From NCBI RefSeq assembly GCF_008329645.1, contig NZ_CP043474.1, forward strand, positions 806,001-870,000: DNA of 64,000 nt, in the 5' to 3' direction. Origin of the DNA: Mycolicibacterium grossiae (lineage in GTDB: Bacteria; Actinomycetota; Actinomycetes; Mycobacteriales; Mycobacteriaceae). The position numbers and the translations under genes are program-made. Shown here one piece after another: positions 37,990 to 46,545 of this stretch. The stretch's first letter is position 1, and the number at the start of each line of letters is the position of its first letter. The notes under the pieces are model-generated. The model did not search any database. It was given only the letters and a program-made list of their open reading frames with translations, and was not told the DNA's origin.

Positions 37990-39432
37990 GTGGTGGGCAA
38001 GCACACGAACAGCGGGGCCCGACGGACGGGGACGCGCGCCGCCGCGGCACTCGGAGCCGTCGCACTGTCCTCGGCGCTGGTCCTCGGCCACGCCGGCGGT
38101 CCCGAGATCGTCGATGCGACGGTGCGGTTGACCAACGCGGTGATCGGCGCCGGTGGCCGTGACGACGGCACGGGCGCCCGCCTCCTGGCAAAGCTGCAGG
38201 GCAAGGCCAGCCCCGCCGGCTACGACTACGACCCGATCACCTACCCCGCCACGATCAACCTCGCCTACAGCCGCGACGTCGGCGTGCCCGTCATGCGCGA
38301 TGCCATCACCGCGCACGCCGCCGAGCCGTCGATCGTCGTCCTCGGCTACTCCGAGGGCGCCCTGGTGGCCGAGCGGGTGCGCGAGCAGCTGCAGTCACTC
38401 CCGGTCGGTACGGGTGGCGCACCATCGGAGCACCAACTCACCTTCGTCCTGATCGGGGCGCCGTTCGCACCGAACGGCGGTGTGTACGACCGCTTTCCGG
38501 GATTGTCCCTCCCGTTCGTCATCGACCCGATGCGCCCGGCGGCCCCCACCCGCTACGACACCGTCTACCACGCCATCGAATACGACCCGTACGCCGACTT
38601 CCCGGCCTACTTCAACCCGCTGTCACTTCTGAATGCCGCACTCGGCGTGCGGTATTCGCACTCCGACGCCGCCTACGACCAGATCGATCCGGCGTCGACG
38701 CCGAGCACCACGACGACGGTGACCAACACCGCGGGCGGTCACGACACCTACGTGCTCTACCGCAGTGCGACGCTGCCCCTGCTCGGGCCGATCCGGGAGG
38801 TCGCCACGCTCCTCGGCCTGACGCCGTTCACCGAGCCGCTGCTGCGCGCCGTCGAACCCCTGCTGCGACTGGCCGTCGACATGGGCTACACCGACCGCAC
38901 CCACGCGACCGTCGCGACCCCCACGCCGTTCTCCTTCGTCACCCCGCCCGGCAGGGTGATCGAGACGCTCCTCGGCGTGCCGGAGGCGCTTCGGGAAGGG
39001 GTGCGCAATCTCGTCGGTGGCAGCCCCGCCCCGGCGCCCCCGGTGACGACCGCCCGAACGCCCGTCCCATCGCCGGACGCGACCACGTCGGCCTCCGATA
39101 CCGACGTCGAAACGCGTTCTGCGACAACTTCTTCAGTCGATGGCCCGCCCGCCGGACGGCGGCACCCGACGCTGGTCGCCGACGGCAACAAGGTCACCCC
39201 GGACGGTGCGCCCGCGGCACCGGCCAGCCACGTCGGGACGGCTGGTCCCGGCGACGCGCCGGCCGCACTGGAGCAGGAGCCGGCCGCCGGTGGCCACGGC
39301 GACGACGTCCCGTCCGGAGACGACGCCGATGCGCCGGGCACGGCCCCGACCAACACCGCTCCGACGAACACCGATCCTTCCGGCACCGGTGCCCCCGACG
39401 GAGAGGGCGACGCCGGGCAGGAGGCCGCCTGA
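37990..39432 (+). CDS. Secreted PE-PPE-domain serine hydrolase
   Basis: The 480-residue product has an N-terminal signal segment (AAAALGAVALSSALVLGHAG), then the PE-PPE alpha/beta hydrolase domain (about 70-300) with nucleophile S121 in VLGYSEGALV, and a Pro/Thr/Asp-rich tail of about 150 residues that looks disordered. YDYDPITYPA and YHAIEYDPYADFP are typical of this mycobacterial domain, known for esterase activity. It lacks an actual PE or PPE domain and is likely exported by Sec. The GTG at 37990 is used; no strong ribosome site is seen. The tail carries APTNTAPTNTDP repeats. Confidence 0.85.
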   Translation: MVGKHTNSGARRTGTRAAAALGAVALSSALVLGHAGGPEIVDATVRLTNAVIGAGGRDDGTGARLLAKLQGKASPAGYDYDPITYPATINLAYSRDVGVPVMRDAITAHAAEPSIVVLGYSEGALVAERVREQLQSLPVGTGGAPSEHQLTFVLIGAPFAPNGGVYDRFPGLSLPFVIDPMRPAAPTRYDTVYHAIEYDPYADFPAYFNPLSLLNAALGVRYSHSDAAYDQIDPASTPSTTTTVTNTAGGHDTYVLYRSATLPLLGPIREVATLLGLTPFTEPLLRAVEPLLRLAVDMGYTDRTHATVATPTPFSFVTPPGRVIETLLGVPEALREGVRNLVGGSPAPAPPVTTARTPVPSPDATTSASDTDVETRSATTSSVDGPPAGRRHPTLVADGNKVTPDGAPAAPASHVGTAGPGDAPAALEQEPAAGGHGDDVPSGDDADAPGTAPTNTAPTNTDPSGTGAPDGEGDAGQEAA

Positions 39433-39444
39433 CGGCACGTGCAC

Positions 39445-39450
39445 TACGGT
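39445..39450 (+). promoter_or_regulatory. Candidate -10 element of the GNAT-TetR gene
   Basis: TACGGT lies seven bases before the ATG at 39458, which would give a leaderless transcript or one with a single-base leader. Confidence 0.35.
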
Positions 39451-39457
39451 CGGCGCC

Positions 39458-40522
39458 ATGACCCAGCCGGAGCTGCGGCGTGCCACCACCGCGGACCTGG
39501 CGGCGGTGACCGCTCTGGTGCACGCGTCCTTCGCCGGCTACGTCGAGCGGATCGGCAAGCCGCCGGCGCCGATGCTGGCCGATTACGCCGCGGTCCTGCG
39601 CGACGGACGGATCTGGGTGCTCGATGGGCCCGACGGCCTCGTCGGGATGCTGGCGACGCTGCCGCGCGCCGACCACCTGCTCCTCGACGTCGTCGCCGTG
39701 GCGCCCGAAGCCCAGGGCGCAGGCCACGGCGCCCGCCTGCTGGCCCGGGCCGAGCGCGACGCCGCCGAGCGCGGCCTGGCCGAGATACGGCTCGTCACCA
39801 ACGAGGCGATGACGGAGAACATCGCCTACTACCCACGGCGGGGCTACACCGAGACCGGCCGTGGCGTCGAGGACGGCTACCGCCGGGTGTTCTTCCGCAA
39901 GCGGCTCCCGCAATCACCGCCCGCTGGCGGCGTGCTGCCGGGCACCGCGCGGACGGCGGCCCAGCACCGCATCCTGGACGCCGCGATGGACCTCGTCGGC
40001 GAGCACGGTGTCGGCGGGACGTCGCTGCAGATGATCGCCGACGCGGTCGGCGTCACCAAGGCCGCCGTCTACCACCAGTTCAATACGAAGAACGAGATCG
40101 TCATCGCGATGACGGAGCGCGAGCTCGCCTCGCTCGTGGAGCCGCTGGCTGACGCCGAGGCCGAGCCGGACCGCACGCGTGCCAGGACGGTGCTGCTCCT
40201 GCGCGTCATCGACGTGGCGGTGGCCCGGCGCCGGTGGATCGGCACGCTCACCAACGACCCGGTGGTCGTCCGTCTGCTGAGCGAGCATCCGCCGTTCACG
40301 GCGTTCGTCGGCCGGTTGTACGGCGTGCTGCTCGGCGAACGGGACGACGCCGGAGCCAACGAGGCGGGCGCCGACGACACGGAGGACCGTGTCGCAGCGG
40401 CCGTCGTGTCCGCGGCCATCGCCGGGTCGGTGGTCAACCCGGTGGTGTCCGACGTGGACGACGACACGCTGCGCACGGTCCTCGGTCGGATCATCCGGCG
40501 CGTCCTCGATCTGCCCGGCTGA
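39458..40522 (+). CDS. Fused GNAT acetyltransferase and TetR-type regulator
   Basis: The 354-residue product carries two complete domains in one frame. Residues 1-152 are a GNAT fold with LDVVAVAPEAQGAGHGARLLARAE for acetyl-CoA binding, split in the text at VAPEAQGAGHG. After a short Pro-rich linker (PQSPPAGGVLPGTARTA), residues about 165-210 are a TetR helix-turn-helix (TSLQMIADAVGVTKAAVYHQF) with a ligand domain to the end. No stop lies between them. An in-frame GTG at 39932 could give a separate TetR by internal initiation. Target genes and acetyl acceptor are unknown; the convergent SDR is only three bases away. Confidence 0.82.
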   Translation: MTQPELRRATTADLAAVTALVHASFAGYVERIGKPPAPMLADYAAVLRDGRIWVLDGPDGLVGMLATLPRADHLLLDVVAVAPEAQGAGHGARLLARAERDAAERGLAEIRLVTNEAMTENIAYYPRRGYTETGRGVEDGYRRVFFRKRLPQSPPAGGVLPGTARTAAQHRILDAAMDLVGEHGVGGTSLQMIADAVGVTKAAVYHQFNTKNEIVIAMTERELASLVEPLADAEAEPDRTRARTVLLLRVIDVAVARRRWIGTLTNDPVVVRLLSEHPPFTAFVGRLYGVLLGERDDAGANEAGADDTEDRVAAAVVSAAIAGSVVNPVVSDVDDDTLRTVLGRIIRRVLDLPG

Positions 40523-40525
40523 CAC

Positions 40526-41275
40526 TCACTGCGCGCTGGCGGCCGGCCGTACGACGATCTCGTTGACGTCGACCTCGCGGGGCTGGCCCACGGCATAGGC
40601 GATGGCCGCTGCGATGGCCGACGCCGGGATGGCCGCTGCCCGGTAGGCCTTCATCGCCTCCCGCGCACCGGGATCCGTGATCGATTCCGCCAGTTCGGAT
40701 TCGGTGACACCGGGCGAGACGAGCGTGACCCGCAGATCACCAGAGGAGGACTCCTGCCGCAGGCCCTCGGTGATGGCACGCACCGCGAACTTCGTGGCGC
40801 TGTACACCGCCGAGGTGGGCACCACCTCGTAGGCGCCCACCGAGGCGACGTTCACCACGTGTCCGCTGCCCTGTTCGGTCATGACGGGAAGGACGGCGTT
40901 GATGCCGTGCAGCACGCCGCGCACGTTGACGTCGATCATGCGGTTCCACTCGTCGACCTTGCGCGCCGCCAGCGGCGACAGCGGCATGACGCCCGCATTG
41001 TTGACGAGGACGTCGACCCGGCCGAAGCGGTCACGTGCCGCGTGGACGAAGCGTTCCACGTCGGCCGCGTCGGTGACGTCGAGGCCGGCGAACGCCGCTT
41101 CGCCGCCGTCGGCCGCAATGCGCTCGACGAGGGCCTGCAGTCGGTCGGTGCGGCGCGCGCCGAGGAACACGCGGTGTCCGTCGGCGGCGAGCCGCAGTGC
41201 GGTGGCCTCCCCGATGCCGCTGCTGGCGCCGGTGATGAGGACGACCAGGGTGCTGGTCTCGTGGATGTCGGACAT
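40526..41275 (-). CDS. Short-chain dehydrogenase/reductase
   Basis: The 249-residue product is a classical SDR with TGASSGIG (15-22), NNAG, the serine in VNVASVGAY and YSATK as catalytic Tyr and Lys. GARRTDRLQ after strand two suggests NADP preference. It is followed by no partner gene; the SDR at 41306 lies 30 bases upstream on the same strand and is paralogous, so the two may form an operon. Substrate unknown. Confidence 0.88.
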   Translation of the reverse strand: MSDIHETSTLVVLITGASSGIGEATALRLAADGHRVFLGARRTDRLQALVERIAADGGEAAFAGLDVTDAADVERFVHAARDRFGRVDVLVNNAGVMPLSPLAARKVDEWNRMIDVNVRGVLHGINAVLPVMTEQGSGHVVNVASVGAYEVVPTSAVYSATKFAVRAITEGLRQESSSGDLRVTLVSPGVTESELAESITDPGAREAMKAYRAAAIPASAIAAAIAYAVGQPREVDVNEIVVRPAASAQ

Positions 41276-41305
41276 GTCGATCTCCCTTCCGCCTGACGGC
41301 GGTTC

Positions 41306-42088
41306 TCAGATGGCCTGCTCGGTCGGCAGGATGGTCACTTCGGTGAGGTTCACGTGCCGCGGCACCGATGCGATGAACGCGACGGTCTCGGCGACGTCGG
41401 CCGGGCGCAGGACGTCGATCTCCGCGATGAGGTCGGCCATGAGCTTGGTCGCGTCCGGGTCGGTGACGTGGTCGGGCAGCTCGGTGTCGACCATGCCGGG
41501 CTCGACGGTGGCGACGCGCACCCGCTTGCGCCCGAGTTCGACCCGCAGCAGTCGGGTGAGCTGGCTGAGGTAGGCCTTGGTCCCGGAGTACACGGAGAAC
41601 TTCTCGAGCACCCGGGTGGCGGCGATCGACGACGTGGTGACCAGGTCGGCGGCGCCGCCGTCGGCCGCAGCGGCCACCAGGTGCGGCACGAAGGCGCCGA
41701 TCGTGTTCATCACCCCGGAGACGTTGAGGTCGATCTGGCGCTGCCAGTCGTCGGTCCGCAGCTCGTCGATCGCGGAGACGAGCTGGACGCCGGCGTTGGC
41801 GAAGACCAGGTCGGGGCGACCGAGGTTGGCGGACACCCGCTCGGCCGCCGCCGCGACGGCGTCACGGTCGGTGACGTCGAGCGCGAGCGGCAGCGCCGTG
41901 CCGCCCGCGGCGGTGATGCGGCCGGCCAGCTCCTCGAGCCGGTCCGCGCGCCGTGCGGCCACGGCGACGGCGGCGCCGAGTTCGGCGAGCCGCAGGGCGG
42001 TCGCCTGCCCGATGCCGCTCGAGGCGCCGGTGACGACGGCGGTGCGGCCGGCCAGCGGCGCGCCGGCGATGACGGTGGTCGTGGACAT
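41306..42088 (-). CDS. Short-chain dehydrogenase/reductase, divergent from an XRE regulator
   Basis: The 260-residue product is a classical SDR with TGASSGIG near residue 19, FANAG, the serine in TTSSIAATR and the catalytic YSGTK. Basic residues after strand two (AARRADRLEEL) suggest NADP. The ATG before STTTVIAGA follows GAGGAG. The gene is divergent from the MmyB-type regulator at 42241 and is likely controlled by it. The same arrangement occurs again at 45672-47406. Confidence 0.88.
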   Translation of the reverse strand: MSTTTVIAGAPLAGRTAVVTGASSGIGQATALRLAELGAAVAVAARRADRLEELAGRITAAGGTALPLALDVTDRDAVAAAAERVSANLGRPDLVFANAGVQLVSAIDELRTDDWQRQIDLNVSGVMNTIGAFVPHLVAAAADGGAADLVTTSSIAATRVLEKFSVYSGTKAYLSQLTRLLRVELGRKRVRVATVEPGMVDTELPDHVTDPDATKLMADLIAEIDVLRPADVAETVAFIASVPRHVNLTEVTILPTEQAI

Positions 42089-42240
42089 GTCGTACTCCTC
42101 TCGGATGTGATGTGCCTGCGGTCGACACAACCAGTTCCGAGGCCCTCGACGGAGGCTCAGACCTGCCCATCCGATCGGGGGAAGGAATGGGCCACCTTCG
42201 CCCGCTGCGGACGCCGCTTCGGGCCGTCACACTGGGTCGC

Positions 42241-43134
42241 GTGAGCCAGAACCGTTCCGAACTCGCCGAGTTCTTGAGCACCCGTCGGGCGCGACTGCGG
42301 CCGGAGGACGCGGGCCTGAGCGGCGAGGTGGCCCGCCGGCGCGTGCCCGGTCTGCGACGGGAGGAACTCGCTCGACTGGCCGGGGTGAGCGTCGACTACT
42401 ACACGCGCCTGGAGCAGGGTCGCAGCCGCAGCGCCTCGGTCGACGTCCTCGATGCGCTCGCCACCGCGCTGCGGTTGAACGACGCCGAACGCGCGCACCT
42501 GCATCGGCTCGGGCGTCCGCAGCCGGCGGCACGACGCACCCGGGTCCGGCCCCAGCACGTCGATCCCACGACGCTGGACCTGTTGGCGCGGTTGGACGAG
42601 GCCTCCTCGCCGGCATTCGTGCTCGGCCGGCGGCTCGACGTGCTGGCGCACAACCGGCTGGCGGGTGCGCTGATCACCGACTTCGGCCGGCTTCCCGCTG
42701 CGCAGCGCAACATGGCGCGGTTCGTCTTCCTCGACGCGCACGCCCGGGAGCTGTACGCGGACTGGCGGGAGGTGGCCATGGACACGGTGGCGATGCTGCG
42801 CGACGACGTCGGCCGGCACCCCGAGGACCCCAAACTCTCGGGGCTCATCGGCGATCTGTCGATCCACTCCGAGGAGTTCCGCCGGTGGTGGCCGCGGCAC
42901 GAGGTGCACCGCCGGACCACCGGCAGCAAGGGCTACCACCACCCCGTCGTGGGCAGCTTCGAGGTGCGCTACCAGGCGCTCAACCCCGGCGGAGACGAGG
43001 ATCAGACGCTGATCGTCTACACCACCGCGCCGGGGTCGGCGGCCGATACCGCGCTGCGGCTACTGGCCACCTGGCACGAGCCGGCCGGCTCGGCCGCCGG
43101 CGAGCCGTCGCCGACCACGGCGGCCGACCGGTGA
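42241..43134 (+). CDS. XRE-family regulator with MmyB-like ligand domain
   Basis: The 297-residue product has an N-terminal helix-turn-helix (VPGLRREELARLAGVSVDYY, about 40-60) and a C-terminal MmyB-like domain (about 110-280) that in related proteins binds a fatty acid or similar hydrophobic ligand. LARLAGVSVDYYTRLEQGR is the signature of this actinobacterial group. GTG at 42241 is used; an open frame from 42112 adds an atypical stretch. It is divergent from the SDR gene, a layout common for this regulator class, which usually controls that neighbour. It is convergent with the MTHFR-like gene. Confidence 0.86.
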   Translation: MSQNRSELAEFLSTRRARLRPEDAGLSGEVARRRVPGLRREELARLAGVSVDYYTRLEQGRSRSASVDVLDALATALRLNDAERAHLHRLGRPQPAARRTRVRPQHVDPTTLDLLARLDEASSPAFVLGRRLDVLAHNRLAGALITDFGRLPAAQRNMARFVFLDAHARELYADWREVAMDTVAMLRDDVGRHPEDPKLSGLIGDLSIHSEEFRRWWPRHEVHRRTTGSKGYHHPVVGSFEVRYQALNPGGDEDQTLIVYTTAPGSAADTALRLLATWHEPAGSAAGEPSPTTAADR

Positions 43135-43144
43135 GCCGAATCCC

Positions 43145-44038
43145 TCAGGTGCCGTCCGGCGACCAGTAGGCGAGCATCTCGGCGAAGGTGTCGAAGGCCG
43201 GCTTGGAGACGCCGTAGGTGGCCTCGAAGTGAATGCTCAGCGGGAAGCCCAGGTCCGCGACGCCGTCGACCACGCGCTTGTACAGGTCCACCATCTCGGC
43301 ACGCTTGTCGGCGGGCTCCATCGTCGACAGGCGCTTGACGAAGTCCTGCTCTGCGGCCACCGCGGCGTTCCCCGGATCCTGGATGAGCCACTTGATCAAG
43401 CCGACGCCGTCCTCGATCTTCGGGACGAATCCGAAGGACAGCAGGATCTCGGGTCGGTGGTCGGTCTCCTTGGCGAAGTCGCGCAGGAAGCCGACGATGG
43501 CGTCGGAGTAGAGCAGTTGGGTGAGCCCATACGTCGCGCCCTGCTTGCACTTGAAGCCGAAGCGACCCGGCTCGCCGTCGCGGGTGGGGATGAGGATCGC
43601 GCCGCGGTTGGGGATCAGGTCCTCGTAGAGCGACAGCGCGTCGGTCGGTGCGACACCGCCGCCCTCGCCGTCGCTCATGGACCGCGGCACGCCGACGAAG
43701 GCGATGCCGTCGAAGCCCGCCGCACCCAGCGTGGTCAGACGGTCCCGCAGGGCGTCCGGCTCGAGGAACGAGGTCACCTGGGTGCACAGCCCGCGGACGC
43801 CGGGCAGTTCGGGCGCGATCAACGACCAGTACTCGAGGACGTCCATCTTGGGCTTCATGTCGATGGGCCGACCGTCGTCCTCGTCGATCATGCCCGGGAT
43901 CATCACGTGACCGATGCGGCCGTCGATGCCCGCGGCGGCGGACAAGGCCACCACCTTGCGCGCCTCGTCGACGGGGTACTCCGGTCCGCGCTCGACGTTC
44001 GAGGGGACGAGTTCGAGCGCAATGGTGTTCAAGGCCAC
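43145..44038 (-). CDS. Methylenetetrahydrofolate reductase-like TIM-barrel protein
   Basis: The 297-residue product has the MetF-like barrel but is strongly diverged. GFDGIAFVGVPRSMSDGEG, trimmed here to GFDGIAFVGVP, and GRFGFKCKQGATYGLTQLLYS match the folate-binding strands, the latter holding the family Gln. Mycobacteria have such unusual reductases (MSMEG_6596/6649 group), reported to supply methyl-folate without a normal MetF. The GTG at 44038 is chosen because AGGAG lies seven bases upstream; the ATGs before it sit inside or beyond that site. An alternative role in one-carbon catabolism cannot be excluded. Confidence 0.78.
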   Translation of the reverse strand: MALNTIALELVPSNVERGPEYPVDEARKVVALSAAAGIDGRIGHVMIPGMIDEDDGRPIDMKPKMDVLEYWSLIAPELPGVRGLCTQVTSFLEPDALRDRLTTLGAAGFDGIAFVGVPRSMSDGEGGGVAPTDALSLYEDLIPNRGAILIPTRDGEPGRFGFKCKQGATYGLTQLLYSDAIVGFLRDFAKETDHRPEILLSFGFVPKIEDGVGLIKWLIQDPGNAAVAAEQDFVKRLSTMEPADKRAEMVDLYKRVVDGVADLGFPLSIHFEATYGVSKPAFDTFAEMLAYWSPDGT

Positions 44039-44355
44039 GTGGCCGCTCCTAGACATCGGGCACACCGCCGTCGCGGCGGCGGGGGCGCGGTGGCCACCTC
44101 GTCGTGACCGGCGCCGGATCGCGTTTCACCCTGCGGGCGGCGGCCTGTGCCGCCACCGGGCTGAACGCCATTGTCGCAGCTGATCGGCCCGGCCCGCGCA
44201 GGGCCCGTGACGTGGGCCGATGACCGGTCACGGCTCGGAGTGATCCAGGCAACACTGGAGCAACGATTAGGCCTCGACGGGGCCCGGGTAGCCAACTGAA
44301 CGAGGCGCACCGTCGCGTCGAGAAACAACCAACACACGAACGGGGATGAATTCTG
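44039..44355. other. 317-bp intergenic region between divergent genes
   Basis: I see no convincing gene. It holds the AGGAG site of the MTHFR-like gene on the minus strand at 44046-44050 and a weak GGGGAT site before the ferritin-like gene. The central part is GC-rich and has no long inverted repeat that I can see. The length suggests two separate promoters. Confidence 0.6.
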
Positions 44356-45315
44356 ATGTCCACCAAGGACACCACCACCTTGCTCGCACAGTTGCGTACC
44401 GTGCTCGAGCTGACGAACACCGAGATCCAGGTCGCCGAGACCCGTGTCGCTCAGGCCCGCACCGAGGCCGTGCAGCAGGAACTCACCGAGAACGCCCGCC
44501 ACGGCCGTGAGCGTGCCCTGAAGGTCGAGGCCGCGATTCGCGCGCTCGGCGGCTACCCGGACGTCGTGGCGCCGTTCCTGGGCCGCGCGACCGCCGCGGT
44601 CAAGGCCCTGGCCGAACGGGCGCAGCCGTTCGACGAGGCGCTGCTGGGTGATCTGATCCTGGAGCACCAGCTCCTCGACCGGGCCCGCTACCTGAAGGCG
44701 CTGGCCGTGGGTGCCGGCGAGAAGGACGTCGAGGCGCTCGCCGCCGAGCTGATCACCGCGCACTCTGCGACGGTCGAGTGGCTTACCACCGTGCTCGCCG
44801 AGGACGCGCTGGGCGGTCCGGCCGCGCTGCGTCGCACCCCGGTGCAGGCCGCAGCCGGTCTCGCGGTCAAGCTGGCGAATCTGCCGCTCACCTGGTCGGC
44901 GCGCGGCATCGACCGTGTGCTGGACGCGATCCGCAACACGCAGCCGACGCTCGAGGAGCTGGCCGACCGTGCAGCGGCCGCCGGCGACGTCGCCACCAAA
45001 GCGTTCACCGCCTCGCGCGACGCGGCCCTGGAGACCGCCGAGAAGGTCACCCGTGACGCCGGCGCTGACGACGCCGCAGACGTCCTGCACTCGCTGCGCA
45101 CCGCCGCGGGCGTCGTGCAGCCCGAGGAGCTGCCGATCCCGGACTACGACGAGTTGAACGTCAGCTCGGCCGTGGCCGCGATCAAGGAGCTGACCGAGCC
45201 GGCCGAGGTCCGGGCGGTCATCGCCTACGAGGAGCAGCACCGCAATCGGTCGAGCGTCATCTCGGCCGCCCAGGTGCGGGTCGCCGAGATCGCCCGCGAG
45301 GTGGTCGGCGTCTGA
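44356..45315 (+). CDS. Ferritin-like domain protein
   Basis: The 319-residue product is almost entirely helical. Residues 1-160 resemble a ferritin-like four-helix bundle (LRTVLELTNTEIQVAETRVA, and LILEHQLLDRARYLKALA with ELITAHSATVEWLTTVL), but the acidic residues needed for a di-iron centre are not clearly placed. Residues 190-319 are Ala-rich helices ending in NRSSVISAAQVRVAEIAREV. Such proteins are often abundant in stationary-phase mycobacteria, but their function is not established. The ATG at 44356 has a weak GGGGAT site. A strong hairpin follows the stop. Confidence 0.72.
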   Translation: MSTKDTTTLLAQLRTVLELTNTEIQVAETRVAQARTEAVQQELTENARHGRERALKVEAAIRALGGYPDVVAPFLGRATAAVKALAERAQPFDEALLGDLILEHQLLDRARYLKALAVGAGEKDVEALAAELITAHSATVEWLTTVLAEDALGGPAALRRTPVQAAAGLAVKLANLPLTWSARGIDRVLDAIRNTQPTLEELADRAAAAGDVATKAFTASRDAALETAEKVTRDAGADDAADVLHSLRTAAGVVQPEELPIPDYDELNVSSAVAAIKELTEPAEVRAVIAYEEQHRNRSSVISAAQVRVAEIAREVVGV

Positions 45316-45334
45316 GCCCCACGCCCTGATACGA

Positions 45335-45368
45335 CGAAACCCCGGCCACCGAGGTGGCCGGAGTTTCG
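45335..45368. terminator. Bidirectional terminator between convergent genes
   Basis: CGAAAC and CCGGCCACC pair with GGTGGCCGG and GTTTCG around a GA loop, with one C-A mismatch. It sits between the ferritin-like and DUF3072 stops, with A-rich and T-rich stem ends suited to both directions. Confidence 0.8.
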
Positions 45369-45379
45369 CGTACTTCAGG

Positions 45380-45610
45380 TCAGCCGCGTCCGGTGGAGGA
45401 CTGCAGCTCGTCGATCATCTCGGACGCCTGCGCCTTGGTTAGGTCGTCGGGGACCTCGCGCTGCGCCTCTTGCGCCAGCGTGTGCAGGTAGCTGCGCTGG
45501 GCGCCGGTCATCGGCTCGTCGCCGGTGACCCAGTCGGACGGATCCTTCTCGGCGTTCTCATTCGGTGCCTGGGTGGTCGATTCCTGGTCATTGCTCGAGT
45601 CGTTGCTCAT
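45380..45610 (-). CDS. DUF3072 domain protein
   Basis: The 76-residue product matches DUF3072 over its second half: DPSDWVTGDEPMTGAQRSYL and LAQEAQREVPDDLTKAQASE. The first 24 residues are polar and acidic, probably disordered. The family is small, cytoplasmic and widespread in actinobacteria, with no known function. The ATG follows GGAGGTAAGAG-like sequence. It is convergent with the ferritin-like gene across a shared terminator. Confidence 0.85.
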   Translation of the reverse strand: MSNDSSNDQESTTQAPNENAEKDPSDWVTGDEPMTGAQRSYLHTLAQEAQREVPDDLTKAQASEMIDELQSSTGRG

Positions 45611-45671
45611 CTCTTACCTCCTGCGCACACAGATACCCAGGCGAACACGCGTTCGAAACCTGCCGACTCGC

Positions 45672-46457
45672 TCACACCCAGGCGCCGCCGTCGACGCGCA
45701 GGATGGCGCCGGTGACGAAGGAGGCGCGGTCGCTGAGCAGCCAGGCCGCGGCCTCGGCCACCTCGACCGGTTCGGCGCCGCGCCGCAGCGGCGTGCCGGC
45801 CACCAGCCGGTCGATCACCCCGGGACTCGCCGACTCCCACTCGCGGATCATCTCGGTGAGCGTGGTGCCCGGGGCGATGGCGTTCACCCGGATGTTCTCC
45901 GGGCCATAGGTGACGGCCGCCGACTCAGTGAGACTGTTGACGGCGCGCTTCATGGCGCCGTACGAGGGCAGCTCGGGATTCGCCTTGAGGCTGCCGACGC
46001 TCGAGGTGTTGACGATCGCCCCCGACCGCGCGGTCGCACGGATGGCCGCGACCTCCGCGGCCATGGCGGTGTACACACCCTTCAGGTTGACCTCGTACAC
46101 GCGGTCGAAGTCGTCCTCGGCGACCTGGTCGAGCGGGCCCGGCGGCACGATGGTCGCCCCGTTGTTGAACGCCGCGTCCAGGCGTCCGTACACCTCGACC
46201 GTGCGATCGACGGCGGCCCGCACCGCAGCGCCGTCGGCGAGGTCGCACACCACGTACTCGGCGGCACCCCCCGCATCGCGAACCGTCGCGGCGACGGCGG
46301 CCAGTTGGTCCTCGGACCGGGCGGCCAGCATGACCCGGGCGCCCTCGCGGGCGAAGAGCGCTGCGGCGGCGGCACCGATGCCCCGGCCGGCGCCGCTGAT
46401 GAAGACGACCTTGTCGGTGAGCAGCCCGGCGTGCGTGGTGGTTGTCATGGATGTCAT
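45672..46457 (-). CDS. Short-chain dehydrogenase/reductase, divergent from an XRE regulator
   Basis: The 261-residue product is a classical SDR with SGAGRGIG as the nucleotide-binding loop, NNGA in place of NNAG, the serine in VNTSSVGS, and YGAMK in the position of YxxxK. VTGAILRVDGG closes the domain. Two ATGs (46457 and 46448) are possible starts. The gene is divergent from an MmyB-type regulator and shares a 25-bp perfect inverted repeat with it, which is probably the operator. Confidence 0.87.
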   Translation of the reverse strand: MTSMTTTTHAGLLTDKVVFISGAGRGIGAAAAALFAREGARVMLAARSEDQLAAVAATVRDAGGAAEYVVCDLADGAAVRAAVDRTVEVYGRLDAAFNNGATIVPPGPLDQVAEDDFDRVYEVNLKGVYTAMAAEVAAIRATARSGAIVNTSSVGSLKANPELPSYGAMKRAVNSLTESAAVTYGPENIRVNAIAPGTTLTEMIREWESASPGVIDRLVAGTPLRRGAEPVEVAEAAAWLLSDRASFVTGAILRVDGGAWV

Positions 46458-46488
46458 GGGTCGAGTCTGCGAGCGCCCTCGGCTGGCT

Positions 46489-46513
46489 AGCCAGGTACTC
46501 GCCGTACCTGGCT
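46489..46513. promoter_or_regulatory. Perfect inverted repeat, likely operator of the SDR/XRE pair
   Basis: AGCCAGGTAC pairs perfectly with GTACCTGGCT across the five bases TCGCC. It is the only long symmetric element in the 88-bp divergent region, so the adjacent XRE regulator probably binds it to control both genes. Confidence 0.65.
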
Positions 46514-46545
46514 GGGCGTCGCGCCGACCGCCGCGGACGCGGATG

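Noticed and set aside
39932..40522. A stand-alone TetR gene starting at the in-frame GTG
   Set aside because: There is no stop between the GNAT and TetR parts and no clear ribosome site before this GTG, so one fused gene is the simpler call. Internal initiation remains possible.
42137..42205. Short inverted repeats in the first SDR/XRE divergent region, such as GCCCAT with ATGGGC
   Set aside because: Arms of six bases over a 16-base gap are expected by chance in this GC content. They are not comparable to the perfect repeat of the second pair.
44278..44300. A GGGTAG hexamer considered as a SigF-type promoter for the ferritin-like gene
   Set aside because: No GTTT-type -35 lies 15-17 bases upstream, so the match is not better than chance.
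45650..45662. GTTCGAAAC considered as a LexA (SOS) box
   Set aside because: Only one half of the mycobacterial TCGAAC-N4-GTTCGA box is present, and no damage-response gene follows.
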